From a virus, in the IMG/VR virus record IMGVR_UViG_3300044695_002247, positions 1-25,918 of that record: DNA of 25,918 nucleotides; one strand, given 5' to 3'. Every line of letters begins with the position of its first letter. Position 1 is the stretch's first letter. A program made the translations under genes and the position numbers. This document shows positions 6,534 to 13,202 of this stretch, in pieces. A model generated the notes under the pieces. That model was not told the origin of the DNA. It saw nothing but the letters and a program-made list of their open reading frames with translations, and ran no database searches.

Positions 6534-6548
6534 GAATCGGAGAAGCAA
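6526..6548 (+). promoter_or_regulatory. repeated leader element, copy B
   Basis: ACAAATAA, then 5 nt, then GGAGAAGCAA immediately before the GTG start of the helicase gene. The TAA (6531-6533) is the stop codon of the HNH gene. The match to copies A and C extends through both the A-rich upstream half and the ribosome-binding half. Confidence 0.5.
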
Positions 6549-8105
6549 GTGCAGATTGTTGACAACAAGGCGTTGCTGTTTAAGACGCGCAACCCTGCCA
6601 AATACAGCATCATCCCCAAGCATAAGGTGATGCAAGTCGGTGACGGCTACGAAGTGGCGGTGTACTGGGGACTGGACGAGGCGCGGGTGCTGCGCAATCT
6701 GGGCGTCAAGGACGTGCCCTCGCCCATCACCAAACGCTACGACTGGCCCGGGCGCTACAAGCCTATGCAGCACCAGATCGACACGGCTGCATTCCTGACC
6801 ATGCATCGGCGTGCCTTTGTCTTCTCGGAGCCGGGCACGGGCAAGACGCTCTCGGCGCTGTGGGCCGCTGACTACCTGATGAAGCTGGGCAAGGTGCGGC
6901 GCGTGCTGATCCTGTGCCCCCTGTCGATCATGCACAGCGCGTGGATGGGGGACATCAACAACAGCGTGCTGCATCGCAGCGCCATCATCGCCCACCACCC
7001 CAAGGCTGCGCGGCGCATCGAGATGATCCAGCAGGACTACGAGATCGTCATCACCAACTACGAAGGGCTGGGCCTGATCGCTGACGAGGTCAAGGCTGAT
7101 GGTAGGTTCGATCTGGTGATCGTCGATGAGGCCAACGCCTACAAGACCAACACCACCCGGCGCTGGAAGGCGCTCAACTCTATCCTGACCCCGCAGACCT
7201 ACCTGTGGATGATGACCGGCACCCCGGCCTCGCAGTCTCCCGTGGATGCGTATGGCCTCGCCAAGCTGGTGAACCCGGACGGCGTACCGAAATTCTTTAC
7301 GGCGTGGCGCGACAAGGTGATGAACAAGATCACCATGTACAAGTGGGCACCCAAGGCGACGGCTAAGGACGACGTGTTCAGCGCGCTGCAGCCGGCAATC
7401 CGCTTTACCAAGGCCGAGTGTCTGGACTTGCCGCCCGTGGTCACCATGACCCGGGAGGTGGAGATGACGCCCCAGCAGGCCAAGTACTACAACCTGCTCA
7501 AGACCCAGATGCTGGTGCAGGCGGCAGGGGAGACCATCACGGCGGTCAATGCCGCTGCTGCAATGAACAAGTTGCTCCAGATTTCTTGCGGTGCAGCATA
7601 CACGGACGACCGGGAGGTGGTGGAGTTCGACTGCGCGCCGCGCTTGTCGGTGCTGGAGGAAGTGCTGGAGGAGACCGACCGCAAGGTCATCATCTTCGCG
7701 CTGTATCTGAGTGTGATCGAAACGATTAGCACGTACCTGACCAAGAAGGGAATTGCAAACGAACAGATTCACGGCGGCGTAACTGCATCCAAACGTGCTC
7801 AGATCATTCACCGATTCCAGAACGAGCCGGAGCCGCGTGTACTTGTGATGCAGCCCCAAGCTTCGGCACACGGGATTACCCTGACCGCCGCTGATACAGT
7901 GGTGTTCTACGGCCCGCTGATGTCAGTGGAGCAATACACCCAGTGCTGCGCCCGCGCAGACCGCAAGGGCCAGACCAGCGACAAGGTCACCGTGGTGCAC
8001 ATCCAGTCCAGCCCGGTGGAGAAACGCCTGTTTAAAGCGCTCAGTCAGAAGGTGGACGACCACTCTTTGCTGACCGAGATGTTCAACAACGTGATAAGTG
8101 AATAA
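6549..8105 (+). CDS. SNF2-type DEAD/DEAH-box superfamily 2 helicase
   Basis: A 518-aa SF2 ATPase. It has a short N-terminal region, then Q-type sequence QHQIDTAAFL, motif I EPGTGKT (residues 94-100), motif Ia ILCPLSIMHSAW, motif II VDEAN (D193/E194), motif III TGTPAS, and a C-terminal RecA-like domain with KVIIFALYLSV, GITLTAADTVVF and motif VI QCCARADRKGQ. This order is typical of SNF2-like phage helicases, which remodel or translocate on duplex DNA; strand separation is not guaranteed. The GTG start at 6549 follows GGAGAAGCAA. Located between nuclease and SSB-like genes, it probably serves replication restart or recombination. Confidence 0.95.
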   Translation: MQIVDNKALLFKTRNPAKYSIIPKHKVMQVGDGYEVAVYWGLDEARVLRNLGVKDVPSPITKRYDWPGRYKPMQHQIDTAAFLTMHRRAFVFSEPGTGKTLSALWAADYLMKLGKVRRVLILCPLSIMHSAWMGDINNSVLHRSAIIAHHPKAARRIEMIQQDYEIVITNYEGLGLIADEVKADGRFDLVIVDEANAYKTNTTRRWKALNSILTPQTYLWMMTGTPASQSPVDAYGLAKLVNPDGVPKFFTAWRDKVMNKITMYKWAPKATAKDDVFSALQPAIRFTKAECLDLPPVVTMTREVEMTPQQAKYYNLLKTQMLVQAAGETITAVNAAAAMNKLLQISCGAAYTDDREVVEFDCAPRLSVLEEVLEETDRKVIIFALYLSVIETISTYLTKKGIANEQIHGGVTASKRAQIIHRFQNEPEPRVLVMQPQASAHGITLTAADTVVFYGPLMSVEQYTQCCARADRKGQTSDKVTVVHIQSSPVEKRLFKALSQKVDDHSLLTEMFNNVISE

Positions 8106-8171
8106 AGGAGTTGCGCAACGATTGAAACCATGTACACTGTCCAACCCTAGACAAATAAAACGGAGAAGCAA
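8106..8171 (+). promoter_or_regulatory. short intergenic region with palindrome, possible promoter and leader
   Basis: A 66-nt gap after the helicase. It contains the perfect 10-bp palindrome GTTGCGCAAC (8110-8119). A weak sigma-70-like pair, TTGCGC (8111-8116) and TACACT (8133-8138), has 16-nt spacing, so the palindrome would overlap the -35 region as an operator might. The gap ends in leader element copy C. A TTG at 8122 opens a 17-codon frame whose TGA overlaps the ATG at 8172. None of these is strong on its own. Confidence 0.35.
8151..8171 (+). promoter_or_regulatory. repeated leader element, copy C
   Basis: ACAAATAA (8151-8158), then AAC, then GGAGAAGCAA, then the ATG at 8172. In this copy the TAA is not the stop of an annotated gene, so the upstream half is conserved without an obvious coding reason. 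That is what suggests a functional leader or a copied junction. Confidence 0.5.
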
Positions 8172-8585
8172 ATGACCGAAGCAGAGAGCGAGACGATCCC
8201 ACTGGATCGCCTCGCGAAGATTTACCGCAAGATTCGCACGGAGATCACGACGCTGACTCAGGAGTACGACGGCAAGGTCGAGGCTCTGAAAGCGCAGCAG
8301 GAAGAGATCAAGAACGCGATGAAGGACATGATGAAGACGATGGGCGTCACATCAGTTCGCACAGCGCAGGGCACCGTGGTGCTCGCCGTCAAGACCCGCT
8401 ACCACACGCAAGACTGGGACTCCTTCAAGAAGTTCGTGGTCGAGCATGACGCGGTGGACTTGCTGGAAAAGCGCATTGCGCAGTCCAACATGAGCCAATT
8501 TCTCGAAGAGAATCCGGGTCTCGTACCGCCCGGGTTGAACTCCCACGCGGAGTACGACATCTCGGTACGCAAACCAACCAACTAA
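8172..8585 (+). CDS. coiled-coil phage protein (Gp157-like layout)
   Basis: This encodes 137 residues. The first 60 form a charged helical coiled coil (EITTLTQEYDGKVEALKAQQ and on to KNAMKDMMKTMG). A compact part follows: TSVRTAQGTVVLAVKTRY, DWDSFKKFVVEHDAVDLLEK, and a terminal PPGLNSHAEYDISVRKP. The order of coiled coil, then a beta hairpin carrying a test of 'small-molecule-like' turns, then VRKP resembles siphovirus Gp157-type proteins found next to SSB and recombination genes, although residue similarity is not strong. It directly precedes the SSB-like gene, so a role in ssDNA handling is plausible but unproven. Confidence 0.82.
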   Translation: MTEAESETIPLDRLAKIYRKIRTEITTLTQEYDGKVEALKAQQEEIKNAMKDMMKTMGVTSVRTAQGTVVLAVKTRYHTQDWDSFKKFVVEHDAVDLLEKRIAQSNMSQFLEENPGLVPPGLNSHAEYDISVRKPTN

Positions 8586-8593
8586 AGCACATC

Positions 8594-9532
8594 ATGAGCA
8601 ATATCACTGTTTTCAATTCCGCAAAAGTACCCGCGTTCGTAGCCAACGCAGAACTGTCCGAAACCACGCTGGCTCTGGCTGGCGGCCCTGCCTCTGGCCC
8701 GGGCGTGAAGCGCGTCTCCATCAAAGGTGGCGTGTTCCGTCTGGTCGCTGGTGGCAAGGAGATCGCTAACATCGAAGACCGTCACCTTGATGTGATCGTC
8801 GTGAAGGCGGCTCCGAAAGTCTCGCGCATCTTCTACGCCGGCAAGTACGACAAGGACGCACCGGGTGCCGCTCCTGACTGCTGGAGCAACGACGGAGAAA
8901 CGCCGGACAAGTCCATCAAAGACCCGCAGGCAGCGACCTGTGCCAAGTGCCCGCAGAACATCGCAGGGTCTGGCAACGGTAACTCCCGCGCCTGCCGCTA
9001 TCAGCAGCGTCTGGCTGTGGTGCTGGCCAACAACCCCGAGGGCGACGTGCTGCAAGTCACGCTGCCTGCCACGTCCATCTTCGGCAAGGGTGAGGGCGAC
9101 AAGCTGCCGCTGCAAGCATACGCACGGTGGGCGGCAACGCAGACTCCCCCGGTCAACCTCGACATGGTGGTGACCCGCATGAAGTTCGACACGACTGCGG
9201 AATCTCCCAAGCTTGTGTTTGCGCCCCAGCGCTGGCTGACGCCCGACGAGTATGAGACGGTCAAAGAGAAAGCCACCGGCGTGGAAGCCCAGCGTGCGGT
9301 GCTGATGACCCCGGCGGCTGCGGATGGTGTGTCCAAGCCGGCCCCCATGCTGATCGAGGGCAAGCGCCCGGATGCGGAAGAGGAAGAAGCGCCCAAGCCC
9401 AAGAAGAAAGCCGCCCCTGCCGTGAGCGAGGACGAGGAGCCGGAAGTTCGCAAGGCCGCGCCTAAAGCCGATGCTGTGCCCGCCAAGAAGGGCAAGCTTG
9501 CTGACATCGTCGCCGACTGGGACGACGAGTAA
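8594..9532 (+). CDS. putative ssDNA-binding protein with zinc site and acidic tail
   Basis: A 312-aa protein in three parts. Residues 1-90 are beta-rich (VKRVSIKGGVFRLVAGGKE). Residues 96-134 carry four cysteines (C96, C116, C119, C134) in C...CAKCP...ACR, a likely zinc site. The end is a long Glu/Lys/Ala/Pro-rich linker finishing in an acidic tip, DIVADWDDE. A flexible linker with an acidic aromatic tip is the hallmark of phage and bacterial SSBs, which use it to recruit partners. Gene order (coiled-coil protein before, primase after) agrees. I do not recognise an exact family. The ATG at 8594 has no convincing Shine-Dalgarno sequence, unlike most neighbours. Confidence 0.85.
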   Translation: MSNITVFNSAKVPAFVANAELSETTLALAGGPASGPGVKRVSIKGGVFRLVAGGKEIANIEDRHLDVIVVKAAPKVSRIFYAGKYDKDAPGAAPDCWSNDGETPDKSIKDPQAATCAKCPQNIAGSGNGNSRACRYQQRLAVVLANNPEGDVLQVTLPATSIFGKGEGDKLPLQAYARWAATQTPPVNLDMVVTRMKFDTTAESPKLVFAPQRWLTPDEYETVKEKATGVEAQRAVLMTPAAADGVSKPAPMLIEGKRPDAEEEEAPKPKKKAAPAVSEDEEPEVRKAAPKADAVPAKKGKLADIVADWDDE

Positions 9533-9539
9533 AAGGTTT

Positions 9540-9657
9540 CGGGAGGTAGCAAGAGCGGTCGCTTTGCGTGTGCCGGGGTGTTGTTGATACCTCGTTAAAA
9601 AGGTCTTTACATGTGCACGAAAGCGTTTCCTCTGGTCCGTAGCCACGCTACCTCCCG
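9540..9657 (+). ncRNA. candidate structured RNA (or structured DNA element)
   Basis: This lies in a 136-nt gap (9533-9668) with no convincing ORF. It is closed by a perfect 11-bp stem (9540-9550 with 9647-9657). Inside, 9560-9565 and 9567-9573 pair with 9620-9625 and 9613-9619, giving 13 bp with a single bulged G9566 and two G-U pairs. Within that, 9574-9581 pairs with 9587-9594 around a 5-nt loop. No T-run follows the outer stem, so a simple rho-independent terminator is unlikely. The strand is assumed from the surrounding genes. It could be a trans-acting RNA, a cis-acting 5' leader of the HTH gene, or a replication-related DNA fold. No known RNA family is recognised. Confidence 0.5.
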
Positions 9658-9668
9658 CCCTAAACACA

Positions 9669-9947
9669 ATGCCTTACTCACAAAAAATTATTGATGCGGT
9701 GGCGAAGACGCCCAAGTCGCTGGGTAACCAGCTTGGGCGCTGGGCGGTCTATCATGACTTCCCCGTTACCAAAATCGCCAAAGCTTTGGGCGTGACGCGG
9801 CAGACGGTCTACAACTGGTTCACGGGCACCGAGGTGTTCGTGGGTTACAGAGACCGCGCTGAGTTCCTTCTCAAAATCCTACAAACATCTAATAACGCGG
9901 ACACCGCATGGAGAACAATATGCCGGGAATACAACCTCACACCCTGA
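9669..9947 (+). CDS. HTH DNA-binding protein (Cro/CI-type fold)
   Basis: This encodes 92 residues. Residues about 31-54, FPVTKIAKALGVTRQTVYNW, form a clear helix-turn-helix of the Cro/CI or homeodomain-like class: 'IAKALGV' is the first helix and turn, and 'TRQTVYNWF' is the recognition helix. The C-terminal half is helical. It is a candidate regulator of the phage programme or a replication initiator accessory. No Shine-Dalgarno sequence is evident; the ATG at 9669 comes 12 nt after the 3' arm of the folded element, so translation might depend on that structure. The downstream small ORF begins inside this gene. Confidence 0.85.
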   Translation: MPYSQKIIDAVAKTPKSLGNQLGRWAVYHDFPVTKIAKALGVTRQTVYNWFTGTEVFVGYRDRAEFLLKILQTSNNADTAWRTICREYNLTP

Positions 9948-10060
9948 CCGACGATGAGCTAGAGCGTCACATTTACATGATGCTGGGAAAGCCCGTGCCT
10001 TCTGCGTGGGTGGCAGAGCTGCTCAAGCGCTTCGTGGAACAACTGGACAACGCCCACTAA
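9920..10060 (+). CDS. small hypothetical protein upstream of primase
   Basis: This encodes 46 residues starting MPGIQPHTLTDDELE. I prefer the ATG at 9920, six bases after GGAG (9910-9913), over the in-frame ATG at 9908. The start lies inside the HTH gene (28-nt overlap) and the stop is TAA at 10058-10060. The sequence has a helical, amphipathic look (DDELERHIYMML; WVAELLKRFVEQL). It fills the gap between the HTH gene and the primase. No family is recognised. Confidence 0.6.
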   Translation: MPGIQPHTLTDDELERHIYMMLGKPVPSAWVAELLKRFVEQLDNAH

Positions 10061-10078
10061 ATCTCACCGGGACACCCC

Positions 10079-13012
10079 ATGACACCGCAAGAGTTCTTCG
10101 CGGTGGTTCTTCCGCCACCCGGTAACGGGTTGTATTGCGCGGTCGAGCTGACCACAAAAAGAAACGAACACAAATTTGAGGAGAAGTATGAAGACCTGCA
10201 ACAACACGTAGACACATGGGTCGCTGCCAAGTACAGCACCTACTTTGCGCTGGCAACCTTTGAGGAGGCCGGCTCGCGCACGGCCAAGAATGCGCGGTAC
10301 ATCAAGTCGCTGTTCGTGGACATCGACTGCAACGAAGACGGCCCCAAGACCTACGGCACCAAGGAAGCCGGCATGGAAGCGTTCGACGCGTTCATGCAAA
10401 AGACTGGGCTGCACGAGCTGGGCAAGCCTTACGTCATCGACTCCGGCGGTGGCTATCACATCTACTGGCCCCTGACTGAGACGCAGGACATCACCTCGTG
10501 GAAGCCCGTGGCCGAGAACTTCAAGCGCCTGTGCAAGCAGGAGGGGCTGAAGATCGACATGACGGTGACGGCTGATGCCGCCCGTGTGCTGCGCTATCCC
10601 GGGTCATACAACTTCAAGCCGGTCTACCCTGAGCCGCCCCTCGTGCAGATACTGGAGGAGGGCGTGCTGTTCGACTTTGAGATCATCAGCGCCGCCATCC
10701 GGAGTCAGCTTCAGGCCGCAGGTACTCCCGCAGCCACGGCACCGAACAGCTTGCCGCCTCTCCCCGGCACCCGCCCCTCTCTCGCTCCTTCCGCGACCAG
10801 TGTCAAACTCTTTGAAAACAGCCTCACGCGTTTCAAAAACATTCTCAGGGCGACCCAGACCGGGTCGGGCTGCGCTCAGCTTGAGCACTACGTTGAACAC
10901 GCAGAAGACGACGGCATGGAGCCGCTGTGGCGTGGCTGGCTGAGCATCGCGCAAAAGTGTGAGGACCACGAGAAGGCTGTGATCTGGATCAGCAAGCTGC
11001 ATCCCTACACCGACGAGCGCATGCAGCAAAAGCTGCGCGAGATCAAAGGCCCGTACCCCTGCATCAAGTTCGACTCCGAGAATCCCGGCCTGTGCACCAA
11101 GTGCCCGCACTGGGGCAAGATCATCAACCCGCTGGCGCTGGGCCGCGAGGTCAACGTCAATACGGAAGAGAAAGAAATTCTGACGGAGTTCGAGGACATC
11201 AGCGAGGTGGCCGAGCCAACGCCGGTTAAGCGTCCGGTTCCGCCCAAAGGCTACGCGTACGGAGAAAAGGGCGGCGTGTATCAGGAGCGCGAGATCGAAA
11301 TGGCCGACGGCTCCAAGACCAAGAAGCACGTCATGATGCTGCCCTACGAGCTGTTCGTGGTGGACATCCTCAACACCCACGGCGATCACACTGTGCACAT
11401 GATGGCGCTGCGTCCCGAGGGTGCGGTGGACATCATGGTGCCCTCCAAGGCGATTGTGTCCAAGGACGAGACGGTCAAGGCGCTGGCCCAGCAGAACATC
11501 ATGGCAAGCTTCGGCTCGGGCAACGACAAGAACCTGTTCGATTACGTCCGGGCTTGCGTCGAGCAGGCGGCGATGGAGAAGCGCGCTCTGACAGTTCCTG
11601 ATAGTTTCGGCTGGCAGGCCGACAAGAGCTACGTATTTGCTGGACGTATATTCAGTAAGGGTAAACCCGCAGTTAAGGTGCCGATGCCCGGGCTGGAGAA
11701 CCTCGTGGCCTGCACGCAATCCAAGGGGACGCTGGATGGCTGGCGCGCCGTCATCAGCATGCTAATCGAGAAGAAGATGTACCGGCACCTGTCCATCATG
11801 CTGCTGGGTGCGGGCGCTCCGCTGATGCGCTACACCGGGCTGGCTGGCATGACTGTGCACTGCGCATCTACCGAGTCGGGCACTGGCAAGTCGCTGGCGC
11901 TGGAGTTGGCGGCTTCAGTCTGGGGGCACCCCACCCGCTACCGCACGGGTAAGGGCACATCTCCTGTTGCGATGCAGCAAAGGCTGGGTCTGCTGCACTG
12001 CCACCCCATGATCTCCGACGAGATTACGAACAACAACCGCAAGGACTTTGAGTGGTTCCCCGGCTTCCTGCTGGATATGTCGGAAGGTAAAGGCAAGGAG
12101 CGGATGGAGTCTGGCGCAAACAAGGAGCGCCTGAACCTCTCGACGTGGTTCACCATCGCCATGCTGTCTTCTAACACGCACGGCGTGGACTGGCTGACCG
12201 GGGTGCGCAAACACTCGTCCGAGGGCGAGTTGCGCCGGCTGTTGGAGTACATCATCGAGGACCCGTTGTCGTGGACTTCGGAAGAGGTCGAGATCATCAA
12301 GAGCTTGCACTACCACTACGGCATGGTCGGCTACATGATGGCGGACTACATGGTCGAGAACGAGCACATGCTGTCTGAGCTGACCAACGAGACCGTGCAG
12401 CGGATGTACAAGATATTCAACGCCACCAACGACGAGCGCTTCTGGATGGCCGGGATTGGCTGCGCGATAGCTGCCGGAGTGCTGTGGAGCCAGAAATACA
12501 TTGGCGTGATCGACCTGCCGATCAAGCACATCATCGAGGCTTACAAGGATGTGGTGGCGTTCATGCGCAAGTCCATGCGCTCCAATGTCCGCACCGCCGA
12601 GAACGTCCTGAACAACTTCATCAGCGAGCACTTCGGCAAGCTGTTGGTGATCCGCCGCCATGCGTCGAACCATTCTCTGATGGCAGAGTTTGGCGCTGGC
12701 CGGGAGGCCGACGAAAGTATTACCCGATCATCGATTGCTGGCCGGGTGGAGCACGACATCACGCCGGGCTACTGCGACTTCTTCATCGAGGAGCAGATGC
12801 TCAAGGCCCACTGCGCCGCGCACAGTTTCGGCTATGCCGCGTTCTGCAAGAAGCTGGCTGCGACGCCCAACATCACGGTGGAGTTCGTGCGCAAGGATAT
12901 GACTGCCAAGACCAAGGCCCCGCCCATGCGTGTGAACGCCATGAAGGTGCGCCGACGCTTGGAGGACGTGGATGCAATACTCCCGCTTGCGCCTTCCTTG
13001 GAAGCGGCTTAA
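10079..13012 (+). CDS. bifunctional primase-helicase
   Basis: A 977-aa replication protein. The N-terminus has archaeo-eukaryotic primase motifs: FVDIDC (D81, D83), DSGGGYHIYW (His127), and DAARVLRYPGSYN, a combination typical of PrimPol-type domains. A zinc motif follows at about 328-342 (C328, then CTKC at C339/C342). The C-terminal half is a P-loop ATPase with Walker A ESGTGKS (599-605), Walker B MISDE (D647, E648) and a sensor Asn in MLSSNTH (N699), in the style of DUF927/D5-like helicases. It would unwind DNA and make primers for the family A polymerase, so no separate DnaB/DnaG pair is needed. The last 41 nt overlap the next gene. Confidence 0.93.
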   Translation: MTPQEFFAVVLPPPGNGLYCAVELTTKRNEHKFEEKYEDLQQHVDTWVAAKYSTYFALATFEEAGSRTAKNARYIKSLFVDIDCNEDGPKTYGTKEAGMEAFDAFMQKTGLHELGKPYVIDSGGGYHIYWPLTETQDITSWKPVAENFKRLCKQEGLKIDMTVTADAARVLRYPGSYNFKPVYPEPPLVQILEEGVLFDFEIISAAIRSQLQAAGTPAATAPNSLPPLPGTRPSLAPSATSVKLFENSLTRFKNILRATQTGSGCAQLEHYVEHAEDDGMEPLWRGWLSIAQKCEDHEKAVIWISKLHPYTDERMQQKLREIKGPYPCIKFDSENPGLCTKCPHWGKIINPLALGREVNVNTEEKEILTEFEDISEVAEPTPVKRPVPPKGYAYGEKGGVYQEREIEMADGSKTKKHVMMLPYELFVVDILNTHGDHTVHMMALRPEGAVDIMVPSKAIVSKDETVKALAQQNIMASFGSGNDKNLFDYVRACVEQAAMEKRALTVPDSFGWQADKSYVFAGRIFSKGKPAVKVPMPGLENLVACTQSKGTLDGWRAVISMLIEKKMYRHLSIMLLGAGAPLMRYTGLAGMTVHCASTESGTGKSLALELAASVWGHPTRYRTGKGTSPVAMQQRLGLLHCHPMISDEITNNNRKDFEWFPGFLLDMSEGKGKERMESGANKERLNLSTWFTIAMLSSNTHGVDWLTGVRKHSSEGELRRLLEYIIEDPLSWTSEEVEIIKSLHYHYGMVGYMMADYMVENEHMLSELTNETVQRMYKIFNATNDERFWMAGIGCAIAAGVLWSQKYIGVIDLPIKHIIEAYKDVVAFMRKSMRSNVRTAENVLNNFISEHFGKLLVIRRHASNHSLMAEFGAGREADESITRSSIAGRVEHDITPGYCDFFIEEQMLKAHCAAHSFGYAAFCKKLAATPNITVEFVRKDMTAKTKAPPMRVNAMKVRRRLEDVDAILPLAPSLEAA

Positions 13013-13202
13013 GAAGGGGCAGGGGTTTTTCGTCCCCTGCCTCGACTTTGAAAAGATGCGCCAGCACGGCCTGAGTAGGGCGATCAGCATGCGCATACTG
13101 GATGCGCAGGCCACAGCCGGGATCAAGGACGGCGCTACTGGCGTGTACTTCTTTCGGAAGCCGCGTAAAACTGCCGAGCCTCCTCGTTCCGCGCCGCCTT
13201 GA
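12972..13202 (+). CDS. conserved small phage protein following primase
   Basis: This encodes 76 residues from the ATG at 12972, five bases after GGAGGA (12961-12966), overlapping the primase gene by 41 nt. The core runs LRLPWKRLKKGQGFFVPCLD to DAQATAGIKDGATGVYFFRKP. I associate this pattern with small conserved proteins next to replication genes in podoviruses (recollection, not a search). The basic N-terminus and GVYFFR strand suggest a small nucleic-acid-binding fold; function is unknown. It is the last rightward gene. Its final 23 codons overlap the 3' end of the leftward giant gene by 68 nt on the opposite strand. Confidence 0.82.
   Translation: MQYSRLRLPWKRLKKGQGFFVPCLDFEKMRQHGLSRAISMRILDAQATAGIKDGATGVYFFRKPRKTAEPPRSAPP
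13016..13043. terminator. strong hairpin at the end of the rightward operon (possible terminator)
   Basis: The inverted repeat 13016-13025 with 13034-13043 gives 10 bp (nine Watson-Crick, one G-U) around an 8-nt loop, TTTTTCGT. It begins four bases after the primase stop. On the plus strand no T-run follows. On the minus strand the stem is followed by CTTCTT, so it could weakly terminate leftward transcripts that run past the giant gene's stop at 13135. It also lies within the small gene at 12972, so it may simply reflect that gene's codons. Confidence 0.4.

Noticed and set aside
6285-7871. Long minus-strand ORF (528 codons) opposite the helicase gene
   Set aside because: It is antisense to a gene with all SF2 helicase motifs, has a His/Leu/Arg/Val-rich composition typical of reverse-complement coding sequence, and shows no domain.
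9540-9657. Reading the folded element as a rho-independent terminator
   Set aside because: The outer stem is followed by GCCCTAAACACA with no T-run, and the loop between its arms is about 100 nt, too long for a typical terminator.
8582-9667. Minus-strand ORF (361 codons) opposite the SSB-like gene and the folded element
   Set aside because: It has shadow-type composition (Arg/His/Gly/Leu) and lies antisense to a well-supported gene; it would also be isolated on its strand in this region.
10604-11719. Minus-strand ORF (371 codons) inside the primase-helicase gene
   Set aside because: It is antisense to a protein with clear primase motifs, has no motif of its own and no ribosome-binding site worth noting.
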